Assembly: GCA_024138025.1 (NCBI GenBank)
Contig: JAMXBD010002772.1
Coordinates: 100,638-164,637, forward strand
DNA length: 64,000 nucleotides
Source of the DNA: Combretum micranthum
Lineage: Eukaryota; Streptophyta; Magnoliopsida; Myrtales; Combretaceae
Reading direction: 5' to 3'
Part shown: positions 12,062 through 22,535 of the stretch, piece after piece
Layout: each line of letters begins with the position of its first letter
Numbering within the stretch: the stretch's first letter is position 1
Position numbers and translations under genes: made by a program
The notes under the pieces: generated by a model
What the model saw: only the letters and a program-made list of their open reading frames with translations
Databases searched by the model: none
What the model was told of the DNA's origin: nothing

Positions 12062-12413
12062 ATGATTCTATCCGCAACATTATATCGTCACCAACTGTGG
12101 TCTGGTAAATATGATTCTAGAAAATCTTAGTAGCTCAACTAAAAGTGTGGTTTCGATGATTTTAGCATATGGTATAAACACGTAGTGTGTTAGTACTGGT
12201 ACATGTTTTTGTCACTCGTTTAGCACAATAATCATGATGCAAATAATCAATTTAGCATCGCTGGTTATATTAGTCTTGATCATCTTCGCTCTCGAAGTTA
12301 CTTTTCAGTGGGAAATCAGAATAGTATATGTGAACGTTGTGCGTAATGTATAAGGCATTACATACTACATGTTATGTACGCATGTGTTGCGGTCCACATA
12401 GTAGATAAATATT
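12062..12413. other. Unassigned stretch
   Basis: Sequence between the inverted exon 2 piece and the gypsy 5' LTR. No coding frame, repeat partner or regulatory signal was recognised. Confidence 0.4.
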
Positions 12414-12851
12414 TGGACAAGATGGAGTCATCCAACAAAAAGAGGAGGAAGCAATACTAGGCTACCTTCACACCGTCGATCTTGGAAGATAAGCCGCTGG
12501 CATTTATGAACTACATCGCCGGCGTTAGAGCTGGCCTACATTGCTCTAGCTTCATCTTTCGAGTTTTTAACCGCCAGCGTTAATTCTAGGCCGCTAACTT
12601 TTATTTTACATTGCTAGCCTATATTGTCAACTTGTGATGCACAATTTATTTCTTATTATCTTTTTAGGTTTTTCATGAAATAGTATAAATAGTTCTTTAA
12701 ACTTGTTTTTCTTTTTATAACTTATGATATGCTTTTGAAACCCAAAAATTGAGAGAAGTTTTTCTTTAAGATTGCATCCTTTGCAATTGTTGTGTAAATA
12801 AGATCACTCGATGAGTGTTCTAGTTTGTGTTTATGCTAACTTGCTGCGTCA
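12414..12851 (+). mobile_element. gypsy 5' LTR
   Basis: This 438-bp block, TGGACAAG...GCTGCGTCA, is related to the LTRs at 2924 and 26704. It is clearly more diverged from them than they are from each other, as expected if those two are recent duplicates. It is followed by a PBS-like TGGTATCA at 12855, which marks it as a 5' LTR. The gypsy body is then interrupted by a copia element, and its gag resumes at about 21939. Confidence 0.8.
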
Positions 12852-12854
12852 GAA

Positions 12855-12862
12855 TGGTATCA
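12855..12862 (+). promoter_or_regulatory. Partial gypsy primer binding site (initiator Met type)
   Basis: TGGTATCA lies three bases after the LTR end. It equals the first eight bases of the usual initiator-tRNA-Met primer site of plant retrotransposons. The copia LTR sequence starts immediately after, so the rest of the site and the gypsy leader are missing here. Confidence 0.6.
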
Positions 12863-13416
12863 TGAGAGATTATAGACTTTGTGTCTAATGGACTTTTGAA
12901 TTTTTAAAGGCTATCTATATACGAAGTCTAGAAGACTAATAGAGAAGAATAGAGTGTCAAATTATTTTACGAGCTTATTAACTACGATCAAACAAATTTT
13001 TTTTTCTTTATTCTCCTGTACATAGTATTTGCAAATATTAAGAGAGAGAAAAATACTCTAGTGCTTAGTTCATTTTATAGCTATTCATACAAAAGCACTT
13101 AGAGAGAGAAAGGAAATATTTCTTATTTCCTATATGTTTAATATTACTTATCTTAAGCTAACTCTTTGAAATTAATAGAGTAACAGTGAAGACCTCGAAA
13201 GAGGTAATTTGGTGGAACGTGGAGAGTAGGCAGAGGGCTGAACTCCACATTAATTTTTTATCTTTCTTCTTCTCTTTATTTCTGTTGTATTTATTATTTT
13301 TTTATCTGCCATAATTTTTTTTTTAGGTTCTTATTCTGCTTCTTTAAATTTTCAAATTTTTAACCAAATACTCAATTTACCCCTACCCCCTTAAGTATTC
13401 TTAGTATATATTTTCA
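12863..13416 (+). mobile_element. copia (SIRE-like) 5' LTR, truncated
   Basis: This matches the last part of the 3' LTR (21338-21938), beginning TGAGAGATTATAGA and ending TATATTTTCA. The 3' LTR extends about 480 bp further upstream to TGTTAAACTT at 20857. This copy starts abruptly beside a gypsy PBS, so its 5' half has been deleted. CTATCTATATACG near 12910 occupies the TATA position. Confidence 0.85.
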
Positions 13417-13418
13417 AT

Positions 13419-13430
13419 TGGTATCAGAGT
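13419..13430 (+). promoter_or_regulatory. copia primer binding site (initiator Met type)
   Basis: TGGTATCAGAGT lies two bases after the LTR end and is complementary to the 3' end of initiator tRNA-Met except for the last base. It fixes the LTR end and the element's strand. Confidence 0.9.
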
Positions 13431-13473
13431 ATGTCTATATTTTTATACACTTAACCACGAAATAAAGTAAAGA

Positions 13474-14250
13474 TCATGGCTACAAATACACTAGGATGTT
13501 TAGAGAGGCAAGCAATAAATAGAGATCGGTGTCTTTGTGAGGTAATTACCCATACTAGAAGTATAGGATGAAAATATTTTTAAAAGCCCAAAATAGATCG
13601 ATATAGAATGTTATTGAAAACATGCCTTTTAAAATTGAAGGAAAATCAGAAGCTGATTTACAGAAGATGATTGGAAAAAGCTTGATATTTAACAAAATTG
13701 CTATGAATATTTATATTGTGGTTTAAATGAAAGTGACTTTATTTTTTGCATATTCTTTACAAATGAAATTTGGGATGAGATTGAAAAGACATATGAAGGA
13801 AAATAGAGTTAGAGACATAGAATTAAGTCTCTTATGTGGAGAGTTCCAAAATTTTAAAATGCTTGAAAATAAAAACTATTGATGAAATGCACTTCTCAGG
13901 TCACTTCCAAACAATTGGAAAGCAAAAAGTATTGCCATAGAGGAAGCAAGAAATCTCAACACTTAAGCAAGGAGGAGCTTCTTGGTATGCTCAAACCCAT
14001 GAGCTCATCAAGAAACAAGGTGAAGAAGGTAATAAGAAGGCCACTGCTCTGAAAGCTACAAGACAAGATTCAAGTGATGAAGAACATGAAGATGAACAAG
14101 AAGATCTTGTCATAATGGCCAAGAAGCCGAAAATTTATGAGGCCAAAATCTAGAAGATATGGATGAATAAAACTCTTCCAAGCATAAGAGGAAAGATTTG
14201 ATCACATGCTACAACTGCCAAAAAGACAGGACACATCCAACAGTATTGTC
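13474..14250 (+). pseudogene. copia gag, first part (broken)
   Basis: The first ATG after the PBS opens MATNTLGC..., followed by frame-shifting pieces such as KAQNRSI and NMPFKIEGKSEAD that resemble SIRE-type gag. The end reads CYNCQK near 14208 and then IQQYC, a CCHC zinc knuckle interrupted by a shift. The coding sequence is split here by a solo LTR and resumes at 16048. Many stops make it non-functional. Confidence 0.75.
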
Positions 14251-16042
14251 TGTTAGAAATAACACAAGGAATACTTAAGAGGGAGGGTGAATTAAGTATT
14301 ATAAATTTTTCTGTTTTATCAATTAGATTAATTAACTAAGATAAGACAAGAGTTAATTAAAACAAACAAATGCAGTGTAATAAACTAATTAAAATTGATT
14401 AATAAATAAGTAGAGATAAGGAAGCTCAGAGAGAGAGAAAGAGAAGTAACATAAGGATTTAACGTGGAGTTCGGCCCATTACCTACTCTCCACGGGTGTA
14501 AATGCCTCAAAGAGGATTTTTACCACTATATTGATTATTCCAAAATTAATACACCTCTTAGACGAGGAATTATAATAATGCCTATCACATAGGACTTTTA
14601 TAGTACCTTTCACAAAGGACTTCCACTTGATAAATCAAGTGTTGTGCTGGTAACACACGACCAGACTTCAAATGCCTCCTACTGAGAACTTCCCGCCTAA
14701 TCGCAATTAGGACGATGCTGGTAAACTCTAGACCAAATTTCAAATGTCTCTACTGAGGACTTCTCTTTGCCTTCAACGAAGAACTTCTCTTTGCCTCTAC
14801 GAGGACTTTCTCAATGACTCACGTGAGGACTTCTTTTACAAATGCTCATTTGAAGACTTTTTACAAACATCTCATGTATGAGAAGATTTACAATGATTGG
14901 CTCTTAAGGAAATATACAAATTTCCTTTACAAAAAAAATGCTCCTACTTGAGCAGATTTTACAACAAAGAATACTTTAGGAATTTTACAATTACTTTTAC
15001 AAACTGAGCTCTTTAAACGAGCAGATAATCAACTTTTGTAAATCTTAAACAGTGCTTAAAAACTCTCGTTTAGAGTATATCAGTAAATTTAGAAACAGAG
15101 CACTAATTGTTTCTCTTAAAAATAAATTAAATTAACGAGAACGAGAACAAAAACACAAGTAAAAAAAAAAATTTATAGAATGTTGTTTCGTTTTTACTGT
15201 GCATTCAAAAATTCTAGAATTTCTTATTTTTCAAATAGAGGAGGAAAATTCTATTTATAGCTCTTGATAAAAATTTGCCCGTTATCAAAAAGTTTATGAT
15301 AACCTATACTTGTGTTTAATGAACTTAACGTTTTAAAACGTTGTAAAGTCAACAAAAGTAGAGAAAAACATTAAATGTGTCTGACACAGGCATTAAATGC
15401 ATTTTAACAGCTCTTTTTTTCTGAAGTCGAGGGTAAATTTTTGAAGTCGAAATCTGAGGTCGAGGCATAATCTGCACTCAGCTTTGACTTCATAAATTTT
15501 GCCAAGGCCAAATTTATAAAGTCGAGATATGAGGTTGAGGCCTAAACTTCAGCCCTCGACTTTATAAATTTTCCCAAGGACAAACTTTCTAAAGTCGCTG
15601 GCAAAATTATGAAGTCAAGGCCTGAGATCGAAGCCTAAACTTTAGCTCTTGATTTTATAAATTTTGCTCAAAACTCTAACCCTTGACTTCACGATTTTTC
15701 CCAAAATTCCAGCCTTTAACTTCACGATTTTGCCTAAAACTTTAGCTCTTGACTTCATGATTTTGCCAAAAACCTCAGCCCTTGACTTTACAGTTTTGCC
15801 CAAAACTCAGTCTTTTGTCTTTGTCTGATGAATAGTGCCTTCACCTTTCTTCTACTGGGCTTGATAGCTTTGTCTTGACTTTTCTTCAACTTTTTGTTCT
15901 GTTAAAACTTAAACAACAACAGAACAAATACAAAGCATATATATATAAATATTTTAAGTATTTAAATAATTAAGGAGATTTAAATAATTAATTATGTAAT
16001 AATTATTCTCATCAAAATTATTCGTTAATATAAAGTTCAACA
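14251..16042 (-). mobile_element. Solo LTR of a related SIRE/Maximus-like element, reverse orientation
   Basis: A 1792-bp block starting TGTTAGAAATAAC and ending AAGTTCAACA is flanked by the exact 5-bp duplication TTGTC (14246-14250 and 16043-16047). It splits the copia gag. Its reverse complement begins TGTTGAACTTTATATTAACG, which resembles the start of the host copia 3' LTR (TGTTAAACTTGAGAGTTTAA at 20857). It also contains the same GTGGAGAGTAGG...CCGAACTCCAC segment in reverse. There is no internal region or second LTR, so it is a solo LTR left by recombination. It has internal arrays: CTACGAGGACTTCTC-type units at about 14570-14900 and GAAGTCGAGG / CTCGACTTCATAAATTTTGC units at about 15420-15810. 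Confidence 0.9.
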
Positions 16043-16047
16043 TTGTC

Positions 16048-16930
16048 CACTGCTCAAGAAGAGATCTAAGTTGGAGAATAAGAAGACTTACATAGCAACT
16101 TGGAGTAACAAGGACTCATCAAATTCAGATGATGAGAATGTCTGCTTCATGGCCTTAGATAATGAGGTACCACCTCCTTGCTCTCCTTCTTATAATGAAC
16201 TACATGCTATGTATGAAAAAGCCTGTAGTAAGCTATTGAAAGTTGAGAAGAAAAATAGCATGCTAAAGAATTTGATGACAAAAGTTGGAGAATAATTGGA
16301 AACTTTTCAGACTAAGTGTATGAAGACATTAAAGCCGATAATGAAAGATTAAATATTAAGATAAACAGTTTGAAACTAGAAAATGAAAAGATGAATGCAT
16401 AATGTAAAACCTTAAAGAGTAAAAATAATGAATTAAAGGAGTTAAATGAGAAATTAAATGTTGAAAATGATCTACTTGATATTAAAATCAAAACTATAAA
16501 AGATAACAATGTTGCATGTGTTGAAAATTATAATAATGAAATAATTAAAGAGCTGGAATCTTTGAGAAATGAAAATAAAATGTTGAAAACTAGCTCAGAT
16601 GATTCAAAAGCCACAATAACAAAATTCACAAATGGAAAGAAAAATTTAAATACACTGCTTAGGAGCCAAAAGTGTGACTCAAATAGATTTGAAATTTGCT
16701 ATGGTGAACAAATAATTGCAAGTCCCTCAAAACAAAATTTGTTAGAGCTACCTATAGGACATGTAATTATTATGGCAAAAGAGGTCATATTGCACAAAAT
16801 TATGCAATAAGAAAATCTGTAAATTTGAATCATAAAAGCCGATTTGTTTGGGTTCCAAAAAGTGAAGTTTTTATACCCCCTTACTGAAAAGAATCCAAAT
16901 TCAAATGGGTACCAAATAAGTAATAATCTT
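16048..16930 (+). pseudogene. copia gag, second part
   Basis: This continues the gag after the solo LTR. The 16071-16295 frame (KKTYIATWSNKDSSNSDDE, then CFMALDNEVPPPCSPSYNELH) matches the acidic segment plus leucine/lysine-rich coiled-coil tail typical of SIRE-lineage gag. More coiled-coil sequence follows to about 16680 and a degenerate second cysteine region to about 16800. Stops at 16293, about 16400 and 16808 break it. The VWVPKS segment near 16848 is the usual gag/protease linker. Confidence 0.75.
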
Positions 16931-17500
16931 TTTTGCTAGGATCCTCAAGTGGAAGTAATAAATGGTACTTGGATAATAGTTGTACGAGATACATGACAGG
17001 AGACGTGTCTAAGTTCATATTACTAGACTTGAAGTATTAAGGAAGTGTTACCTTTGGGGATAACAAAAAATCTACAATCCTAGGTGAAGTTAATATTCTC
17101 ATTAACAAATATTTATGTATTAAAAATGTTTTCTTTGTTGATAATCTGAAACATAATTTGTTGAGTGTTAGTGAAGTGTGTGACAGTGGTTTTAAAGTAA
17201 CATTTTATGCTAGAAGATGTTCTGTTAAAAGAATTGATAATAACCAAGTTTGTTTCAAAGGATATAGACAAGGAAATGTTTACAAAATCAATTTAAATGT
17301 TTTTAAATCTTCAAGTGAAACTTGTCTATATTCTCAAAATGACAATAGTTGGTTATGGCATAGAAAACTAGAACATGCTAACATAGACATTATTTCAAAA
17401 CTTAATAAAATGGATCTTATCACAGGTTTACAAAGATAAATTTTTAGAAAGACAAGATCTACCATGCATGTCAAAAGGAAAAACAAACTAAGACTTCCTT
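16930..17500 (+). pseudogene. copia protease and pre-integrase region
   Basis: Near 16960 the frame gives NKWYLDNSCTRYMTGD, the position of the copia aspartic protease. The expected Asp-Ser-Gly triad is replaced by Asp-Asn-Ser. The 17158-17439 frame follows with NLLSVSEVCDSG and the pre-integrase zinc motif region WLWHRKLEHANID, where the second histidine context is altered (LEH for LGH). A stop at 17437 ends it. Confidence 0.8.
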
Positions 17501-17513
17501 TAAGTCTAAGGAT

Positions 17514-18150
17514 GTGGTTTCCACATCTAGGCCATTAAAACTTTTGCACATGGATTTATTTGATCTTACTCAAACCTTAAGTTTGGGAGGAAAGAAATAT
17601 ACCTTAGTTATTGTTGATGATTTTATTAGATACACTTGGAATTTCTTTCTTGCATCTAAAGAGGAAACAAATCATGTTTTTTTCAGAAATTGCAAGAAAG
17701 TCCAAAATGAAAAAGGCTTAACATTGTTACAATTCGAAGTAATCATGAGGGAGCATTTAAAAATCACGAAATGAAAGTTTTTTGTTATAATTATGGTATT
17801 AAACACACATTTTCAACTCCTAAAACCCCACCAAAATGGTATAGCCGAAAGAAAAAATAGAACATTAATTGAAATGGCTAGAACCATGTTATGTGAAAAT
17901 AATTTGCCAAATATTTTTAGGCTGAAGCTGTGAATACGGCATGTTGTATTTGAAACAGAATTTTTATAAGGCCAATTTTAAAGAAAACCCCCTATGAACT
18001 TTGGAAAGGTAAAATGCCTAACATATCATATTTTCATCCTTTTGGCACAAAATGTTATATTTTAAACAATGGCAAAGAACAATTGGCTAAATTCGACTCA
18101 AAAAATGATGATATTCTTCAACAAGTAAAGCTTATAGAGTTTTTAACGAA
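17514..18150 (+). pseudogene. copia integrase core (degenerate)
   Basis: The 17514-17774 frame has KLLHMDLFDLTQT, carrying the first catalytic aspartate region, and YTLVIVDDFIRYTW. The second aspartate segment (normally RSDHGGEF-like) reads QFEVIMREHL and is not recognisable. After a frameshift, QNGIAERKNRTLIEMA near 17830 holds the third catalytic position. Later pieces (AEAVNTACCI, TPYELWKGK) are conserved downstream integrase sequence. Not functional. Confidence 0.75.
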
Positions 18151-18198
18151 AAATCTTTAGTTGTTGAAGAATCTGTTAATGTTATATTTGATGATTCT

Positions 18199-19290
18199 TT
18201 GCCTAATGCATGTTTACAAGATGATGTTGATGATGTATGTGCTGATTTGAATGATATTTCTCTTAAAAACAATGATAAAGAAGTTAATGAACAAAAATTG
18301 GATAATGATATGCATGAATTTGATAATGCTAATTTGCCTAAAGAGTGGAAGAATGCTAAATCACATCCTAAAGATTTAATAATTGCAGAACCTTCTAATC
18401 ATGTGCAAACAAGATCATCTTTAAAGAATTTAAGTAATCTGGTTTTTCTATCACAGTTTGAACCTAAAAATGTTGATGAAGCCTTAAAAGATAAATTTTG
18501 AATTAATGAAATGCAAGATGAAATAAACCAGTTCACAAGAAATGATGTAAGGTTTTTAGCTCATAAACCTGAAAATAGATCTGTTATAGGAACAAAATAG
18601 GTTTATAGAAACAAGCTTGATGAAACTAGTTTAATAACAAGAAATAAAGCTAGGTTGGTTGCTAAAGGCTATAATCAAGAAGAAGGAATTGATTTTGATG
18701 AGACCTTTGCTCCAGTTGCTCAATTAGAATCCACAAGAATGCTTTTGGCTTTTGCTAGTTTTAAGAATTTTACTCTTTTTCAAATAGATGTCAAAAGCGC
18801 CATTTTAAATGATTTTATAAAGGAAGAAGTCTATATAGAGCAACCACCTGGTTTTGAAAACAGTGATTTCCCCAATTATGTTTTTAAATTAAACAAAGCT
18901 CTTTATGGACTAAAGCAAGCTCCTAGAGATTGGTATGAAAGACTAAGTAACTTCCTATTAAACAACAGTTTTTCAAGAAGAAAAGTTGATACAACTTTAT
19001 TTATCAAAAATCACGTCTCATACATTAATTGTACAAATCTATGTTGATGACATTGTGTTTGGAGCTACAAATATGAGTCTTATAAAAGATTTTGTTGAGG
19101 CCATGAAAAATGAATTTGAAATGAGTATGATGAGGGAACTAAATTATTTTTTTGGTCTCCAAATCAAACAAGCTGAAAATGGAACCTTTATCATTCAAGC
19201 TAAATACACAATAGATTTGTTAAAAGGGTTCAAAATGGATAATTGCAAATCAAAACCTAACACCTATGAGCACAAGTATTAATCTTGATA
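18199..19290 (+). pseudogene. copia reverse transcriptase
   Basis: An acidic linker (18199-18501) leads to the RT: ARLVAKGYNQEEGIDFDETF at about 18648, LFQIDVKSAILNDFI near 18775, YGLKQAPRDWY near 18905. After one frameshift near 19010 comes the catalytic YVDDIVFG box (YVDD at 19040-19051), then LNYFFGLQI. The order and words are diagnostic of Ty1/copia RT. Stops at about 18499 and 18598, and the shift just before YVDD, prevent one product. Confidence 0.9.
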
Positions 19291-20010
19291 AAGAAGAAAA
19301 AGGTAAAAATGTTTGTGAAAAGATGTACAGGGGCATGATAGGCAGCTTATTATATTTGACAGCTTCTAGACTTGACATCATGTTCTTCGTATGTATATGT
19401 GCATGATATTAATCTTGCCCTAAAGAATCACACTTAAATGCAGTATAATGAATTTTAAGTATCTTGATGGCATGATTGAAATTGGCTTATGGTATCCAAA
19501 ATTTACTTCTTTTAATCTTATTGGATACTCTAATTTTGACTTTGTTGGATGCAAAGCAAATAGGAAAAGCACAAGCGGCACATGCCATTTTCTTGAAATT
19601 CTTTAATATCTTGGCACTCAAAGAAACAAAACTCGGTTGCACTTTCAATTGCTAAGGTTGAGTATATTGCAGTCGATAGTTGTTGTGCACAAATTTTATG
19701 GATGAAAGAAGTCTTGCTTGATTATAGTTTGAATTTTAAAATGTTCAAATTCTTTATGATAATACAAATGCTATAAATTTAACTAAAAATCCAATCCAAT
19801 ACTCAAGGACCAAGTATATTTATCTAATACTCAATGACCAAGCATATTGAAATTAGACATAATTTCATTAAAGATCATGTTCTAAACAAATATATCAGCT
19901 TGGAATTTATTGATACAAATAGTCAGATTATTTAAAATTTTAGTAAACCCTTGAGTGAAGATCATTTTTACACTTTAAGAAGAGAATTGAGAATTATCAA
20001 GCAAGATAAG
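19290..20010 (+). pseudogene. copia RNase H (degenerate)
   Basis: Fragments in shifting frames read MYRGMIGSLLYLTASR (near 19325), GYSNFDFVGCKANRKSTSG (near 19523), SWHSKKQNSVALSIAKVEYI (near 19612) and YDNTNAINLTKNP (near 19755). This is the copia RNase H order. Multiple stops and a short duplicated ACTCAA.GACCAAG.ATAT word near 19801-19849 break it. Confidence 0.75.
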
Positions 20011-20214
20011 TGTTAAGTATTATTGAATTAAGTTGACAAAAACAGAATTTTGGGTTAAATAAGCTGCTAAATATGATATATGCCTAAAAATCTGGTATGT
20101 GCTTGTTTTGAATCTGCTAATCTGTTTCTGTAATGGTTTATTTTGATTGTTGCATATCTAGTTTTGTGAAGATAATGATTTAATGTGATTGTGGTTATGT
20201 AAGCTTGCTATTTT

Positions 20215-20560
20215 TGGTGAAGTCCTCATGTGGTGAGGCATTTGTGGTGAGAGTGCATAGATTTGTGGTGAAGTCTTATAAGAGTATAGGCAATGTGGTA
20301 AAGTCCTATGTGAGCATAGCATGTGTGTGAAGTCCTATCGGTGTATAGGCATTTGTGGTGAAGTCTTGTCAAAATATAGACAAGGTGGTAAAGTCCTATG
20401 TGAGCATAGGCATGTGAAAAGTCCTATCGGTATATAGGCAAGTGTAGTAAAGTCCTCTCGGAGAATAGGCAAGTGTGGTAGAGTCCTATCGGAGAATAGA
20501 TAAGTATAGTGGAGTCCTATGTGAGCATAGGTAAGTGGTGTGTAAAGTCTTCTGTTGAGG
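20215..20560 (+). repeat. Array of degenerate hairpin repeats in the copia 3' spacer
   Basis: About nine units of 35-40 bp follow the pattern TGTGGT(G/A)AAGTCCTAT-loop-ATAGGCA. Most are themselves small inverted repeats, for example CCTATGTGAGCATAGG near 20396 and 20516 and CCTATCGGTATATAGG near 20423. It lies between the RNase H remnant and the PPT. A related array occurs inside the solo LTR at about 14570-14900. Stem-loop formation is inferred. Confidence 0.8.
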
Positions 20561-20701
20561 CATCTGTTTGGGTTGTGTTGCATATCTGTGCATTCTTCTC
20601 ATTTGCATATATTAAATATGACATGTATGTATTTTTTATAAGCACAAAGGGGAGAAGTAGGTGCACAACTGATAATATCCATGAAGTATGTTTTACGCGC
20701 A

Positions 20702-20717
20702 CCCCCCCCCCCCCCCC
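20702..20717 (+). repeat. Poly-C tract (16 C)
   Basis: A run of 16 cytosines in the copia 3' spacer. A second, longer C tract sits in the 3' LTR. The length may be unreliable in any read type. Confidence 0.9.
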
Positions 20718-20844
20718 AAAGTTAGCATCAAATGTCCATTTTAAAAACTGAAAAAATTGAAATTTTTTTAAAACCTAGATGCTTAATTGAGAGGGAGTAT
20801 GCTGTAGTATATGAGTTAATTGTGCATAAATTGTCCTCATAAAT

Positions 20845-20856
20845 AAAAGAAGAGAT
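20845..20856 (+). promoter_or_regulatory. copia polypurine tract
   Basis: AAAAGAAGAGAT directly precedes the 3' LTR start TGTTAAACTT. Its place and purine content fit the plus-strand primer of a copia element. Confidence 0.65.
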
Positions 20857-21938
20857 TGTTAAACTTGAGAGTTTAATGTAAATTTTGATAAGACAATTTA
20901 ATGCATAATCAACTATTTATTTATTAAAACTACACTTAATTAGTCATAAATATATATGTGTGTGTTTTGTGCATATTTGTAGAAGTTTTTCTACAGACTT
21001 TTAGCAAAATAAGAGCATGTCAAGGTAAAACAGGAGCATGTCTAGGGCAAAGCAGGGGCATGTCAAGGGTAAAGTTTAGGCCTCAACATATCAAGATTTA
21101 GGGCTTGACACCCCCAAAACCGAGGCAAATATCAGAGTAATTATCAAGGGTCAGATATAGGCCTTGACATATAAAAAATTAGGGCTTGACATGTTCAAAT
21201 TTGAGGTTCAAAGAGGCACGCGTGTGAAAGGCTATCGCGAGTTATGTTTGGGCATGACAAGTGATGTGTGACAAAGCATTTAAGGTGTGACAAAGCTAAC
21301 ATAAACAAAAAAGAGTCGTTGGAGTGCATTTAATACATGAGAGATTATAGATGTTGTGTCTAACAGACTTTTGAATTTTCAAAGGCTATTTATATACAAA
21401 GTCCAGAAGACCAATAGAGAAGAATAGAGTGCCAAATTATTTTATGAGCTCATTAACTGCAATCAAACAAATTCTTTTTTCCATGTTCTCTTGTACATAA
21501 AATTTACAAATATTAAGAGAGAGAAAATACTCTACTGCTTAGTCCATTTTATAGCTATTCATACAAAACCACTTAGAGAGAGAAAGGAAATATTACTTAT
21601 TTCTTGTGTGTGTAATATTGCATCTTGAGCTAACTCTTTAAAATTAGTATAGTGGTGGTGAAGACCTTGAAAGAGGTAATTTGGTGGATCATGGAGAGTA
21701 AGCAAAGGGCCAAACTCCATGTTAATTTTTTTCCTTGCTCCTTATCTTTAAATCTTCCGTATTTATTATCTTATTATCCACTGTCAAATTTTTTTTTAAG
21801 TACTTATTCTGCTGCTTTTAATTTTCAAATTTTTAAAATTTGAGTTTTTGGCAGAATACTAAATTCATTCCCCCCCACCCCCCCCCCCCCCCCCCCCCCC
21901 CCCCCCACCCCCGTAATTATTCCTAATGTATATTTTCA
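20857..21938 (+). mobile_element. copia (SIRE-like) 3' LTR
   Basis: A 1082-bp LTR running TGTTAAACTT...TATATTTTCA. The start is supported by the PPT and by the matching start of the reverse solo LTR. The second half matches the truncated 5' LTR. CTATTTATATACAAAG near 21386 is in the TATA position. GGCATGTCAAGG-type short repeats lie at 21015-21070. A C-rich tract at 21870-21912 (longest run 29 C at 21878-21906) replaces the short CCCCTACCCCC of the 5' LTR. Confidence 0.85.
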
Positions 21939-22535
21939 AATGTAACGAGGAAGATTCGATTTTGTATGAAGAAAGGCAACTACGAAAGAGAGGCAATGAT
22001 GGTGGTGGTGAATACCGAAGGGGCTACTCTAGGTATGATCAAGGAGGCAATGGTGATTTATACCTAAAGGCAGATATTCCTAACTTTAATGGCAATATCA
22101 ATTGTGAAGAACCCTTAGATTAGCTAGCTAAAGTAGATGGATTTTTCAATTACATGGAGATTCCTGAGGAGTGTAGGGTTGGATTGGTAACATATCGATG
22201 GAAAGATGGAGCTTCAATATGGTTGGAGAGGTTGCAAAGTAGGAGATAGTAAGAGGGTAAGTAGCCTATGCAGACATGGTTTCGAATGAAACAATTGTTA
22301 CCTAAGGGTTTCTTACCACTTGATTACGAGCAGATTCTTTTCTAACAGTATCAGCATTGTCACTAAGGACATCGTTCAGTTCATTACTACACAGCTGAAT
22401 TTATGAGACCAGCAGAGCAAAACGATTTTAGAGAGAGTGAAAGCCAACAAATGATAAGGTACATAGATAGCATGAAGTTGCATATTAGAAATAAAATTGG
22501 TGTAAGCATGCTAAGAAACTTACAATTAAGGTTAT
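21939..22535 (+). pseudogene. gypsy gag, first part
   Basis: Downstream of the copia insertion the gypsy element resumes. Pieces read DLYLKADIPNFNGNINCEEPLDWLxKVDxFF-like, with a stop at 22121 in place of the usual Trp. MEIPEE, WKDGASIWLERLQ, PMQTWFRMKQLL and FLPLDYEQILF follow. This is the Retrotrans_gag (PF03732-like) domain of Ty3/gypsy capsid. It ends at a GGTTC-type insert near 22536 and continues at about 23155. Several stops are present. Confidence 0.8.

Larger units (their letters stand above)
12863..21938 (+). mobile_element. SIRE/Maximus-like Ty1/copia element, 5' truncated, nested in gypsy
   Basis: Order: truncated 5' LTR (12863-13416), PBS, gag, protease, integrase, RT, RNase H, a long 3' spacer with hairpin repeats, PPT, 3' LTR (20857-21938). 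Gene order gag-PR-IN-RT-RH is the Ty1/copia order. The long gag with a coiled-coil-like tail, the repeat-rich 3' spacer and LTRs of about 1.1 kb fit the SIRE/Maximus lineage. The first half of the 5' LTR is missing, so no target duplication can be read. All coding parts carry stops and shifts. Its gag carries a later solo LTR. Confidence 0.85.

Noticed and set aside
20215..20560. Repeat-spacer look of the hairpin array, resembling a CRISPR array
   Set aside because: Units are degenerate, spacers are not distinct, no cas genes exist, and it sits between RNase H and PPT of a plant retrotransposon.
20335..20751. Minus- and plus-strand frames of 60-82 codons
   Set aside because: They translate the hairpin repeats and poly-C tract. 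Repetition of the DNA explains the open frames.
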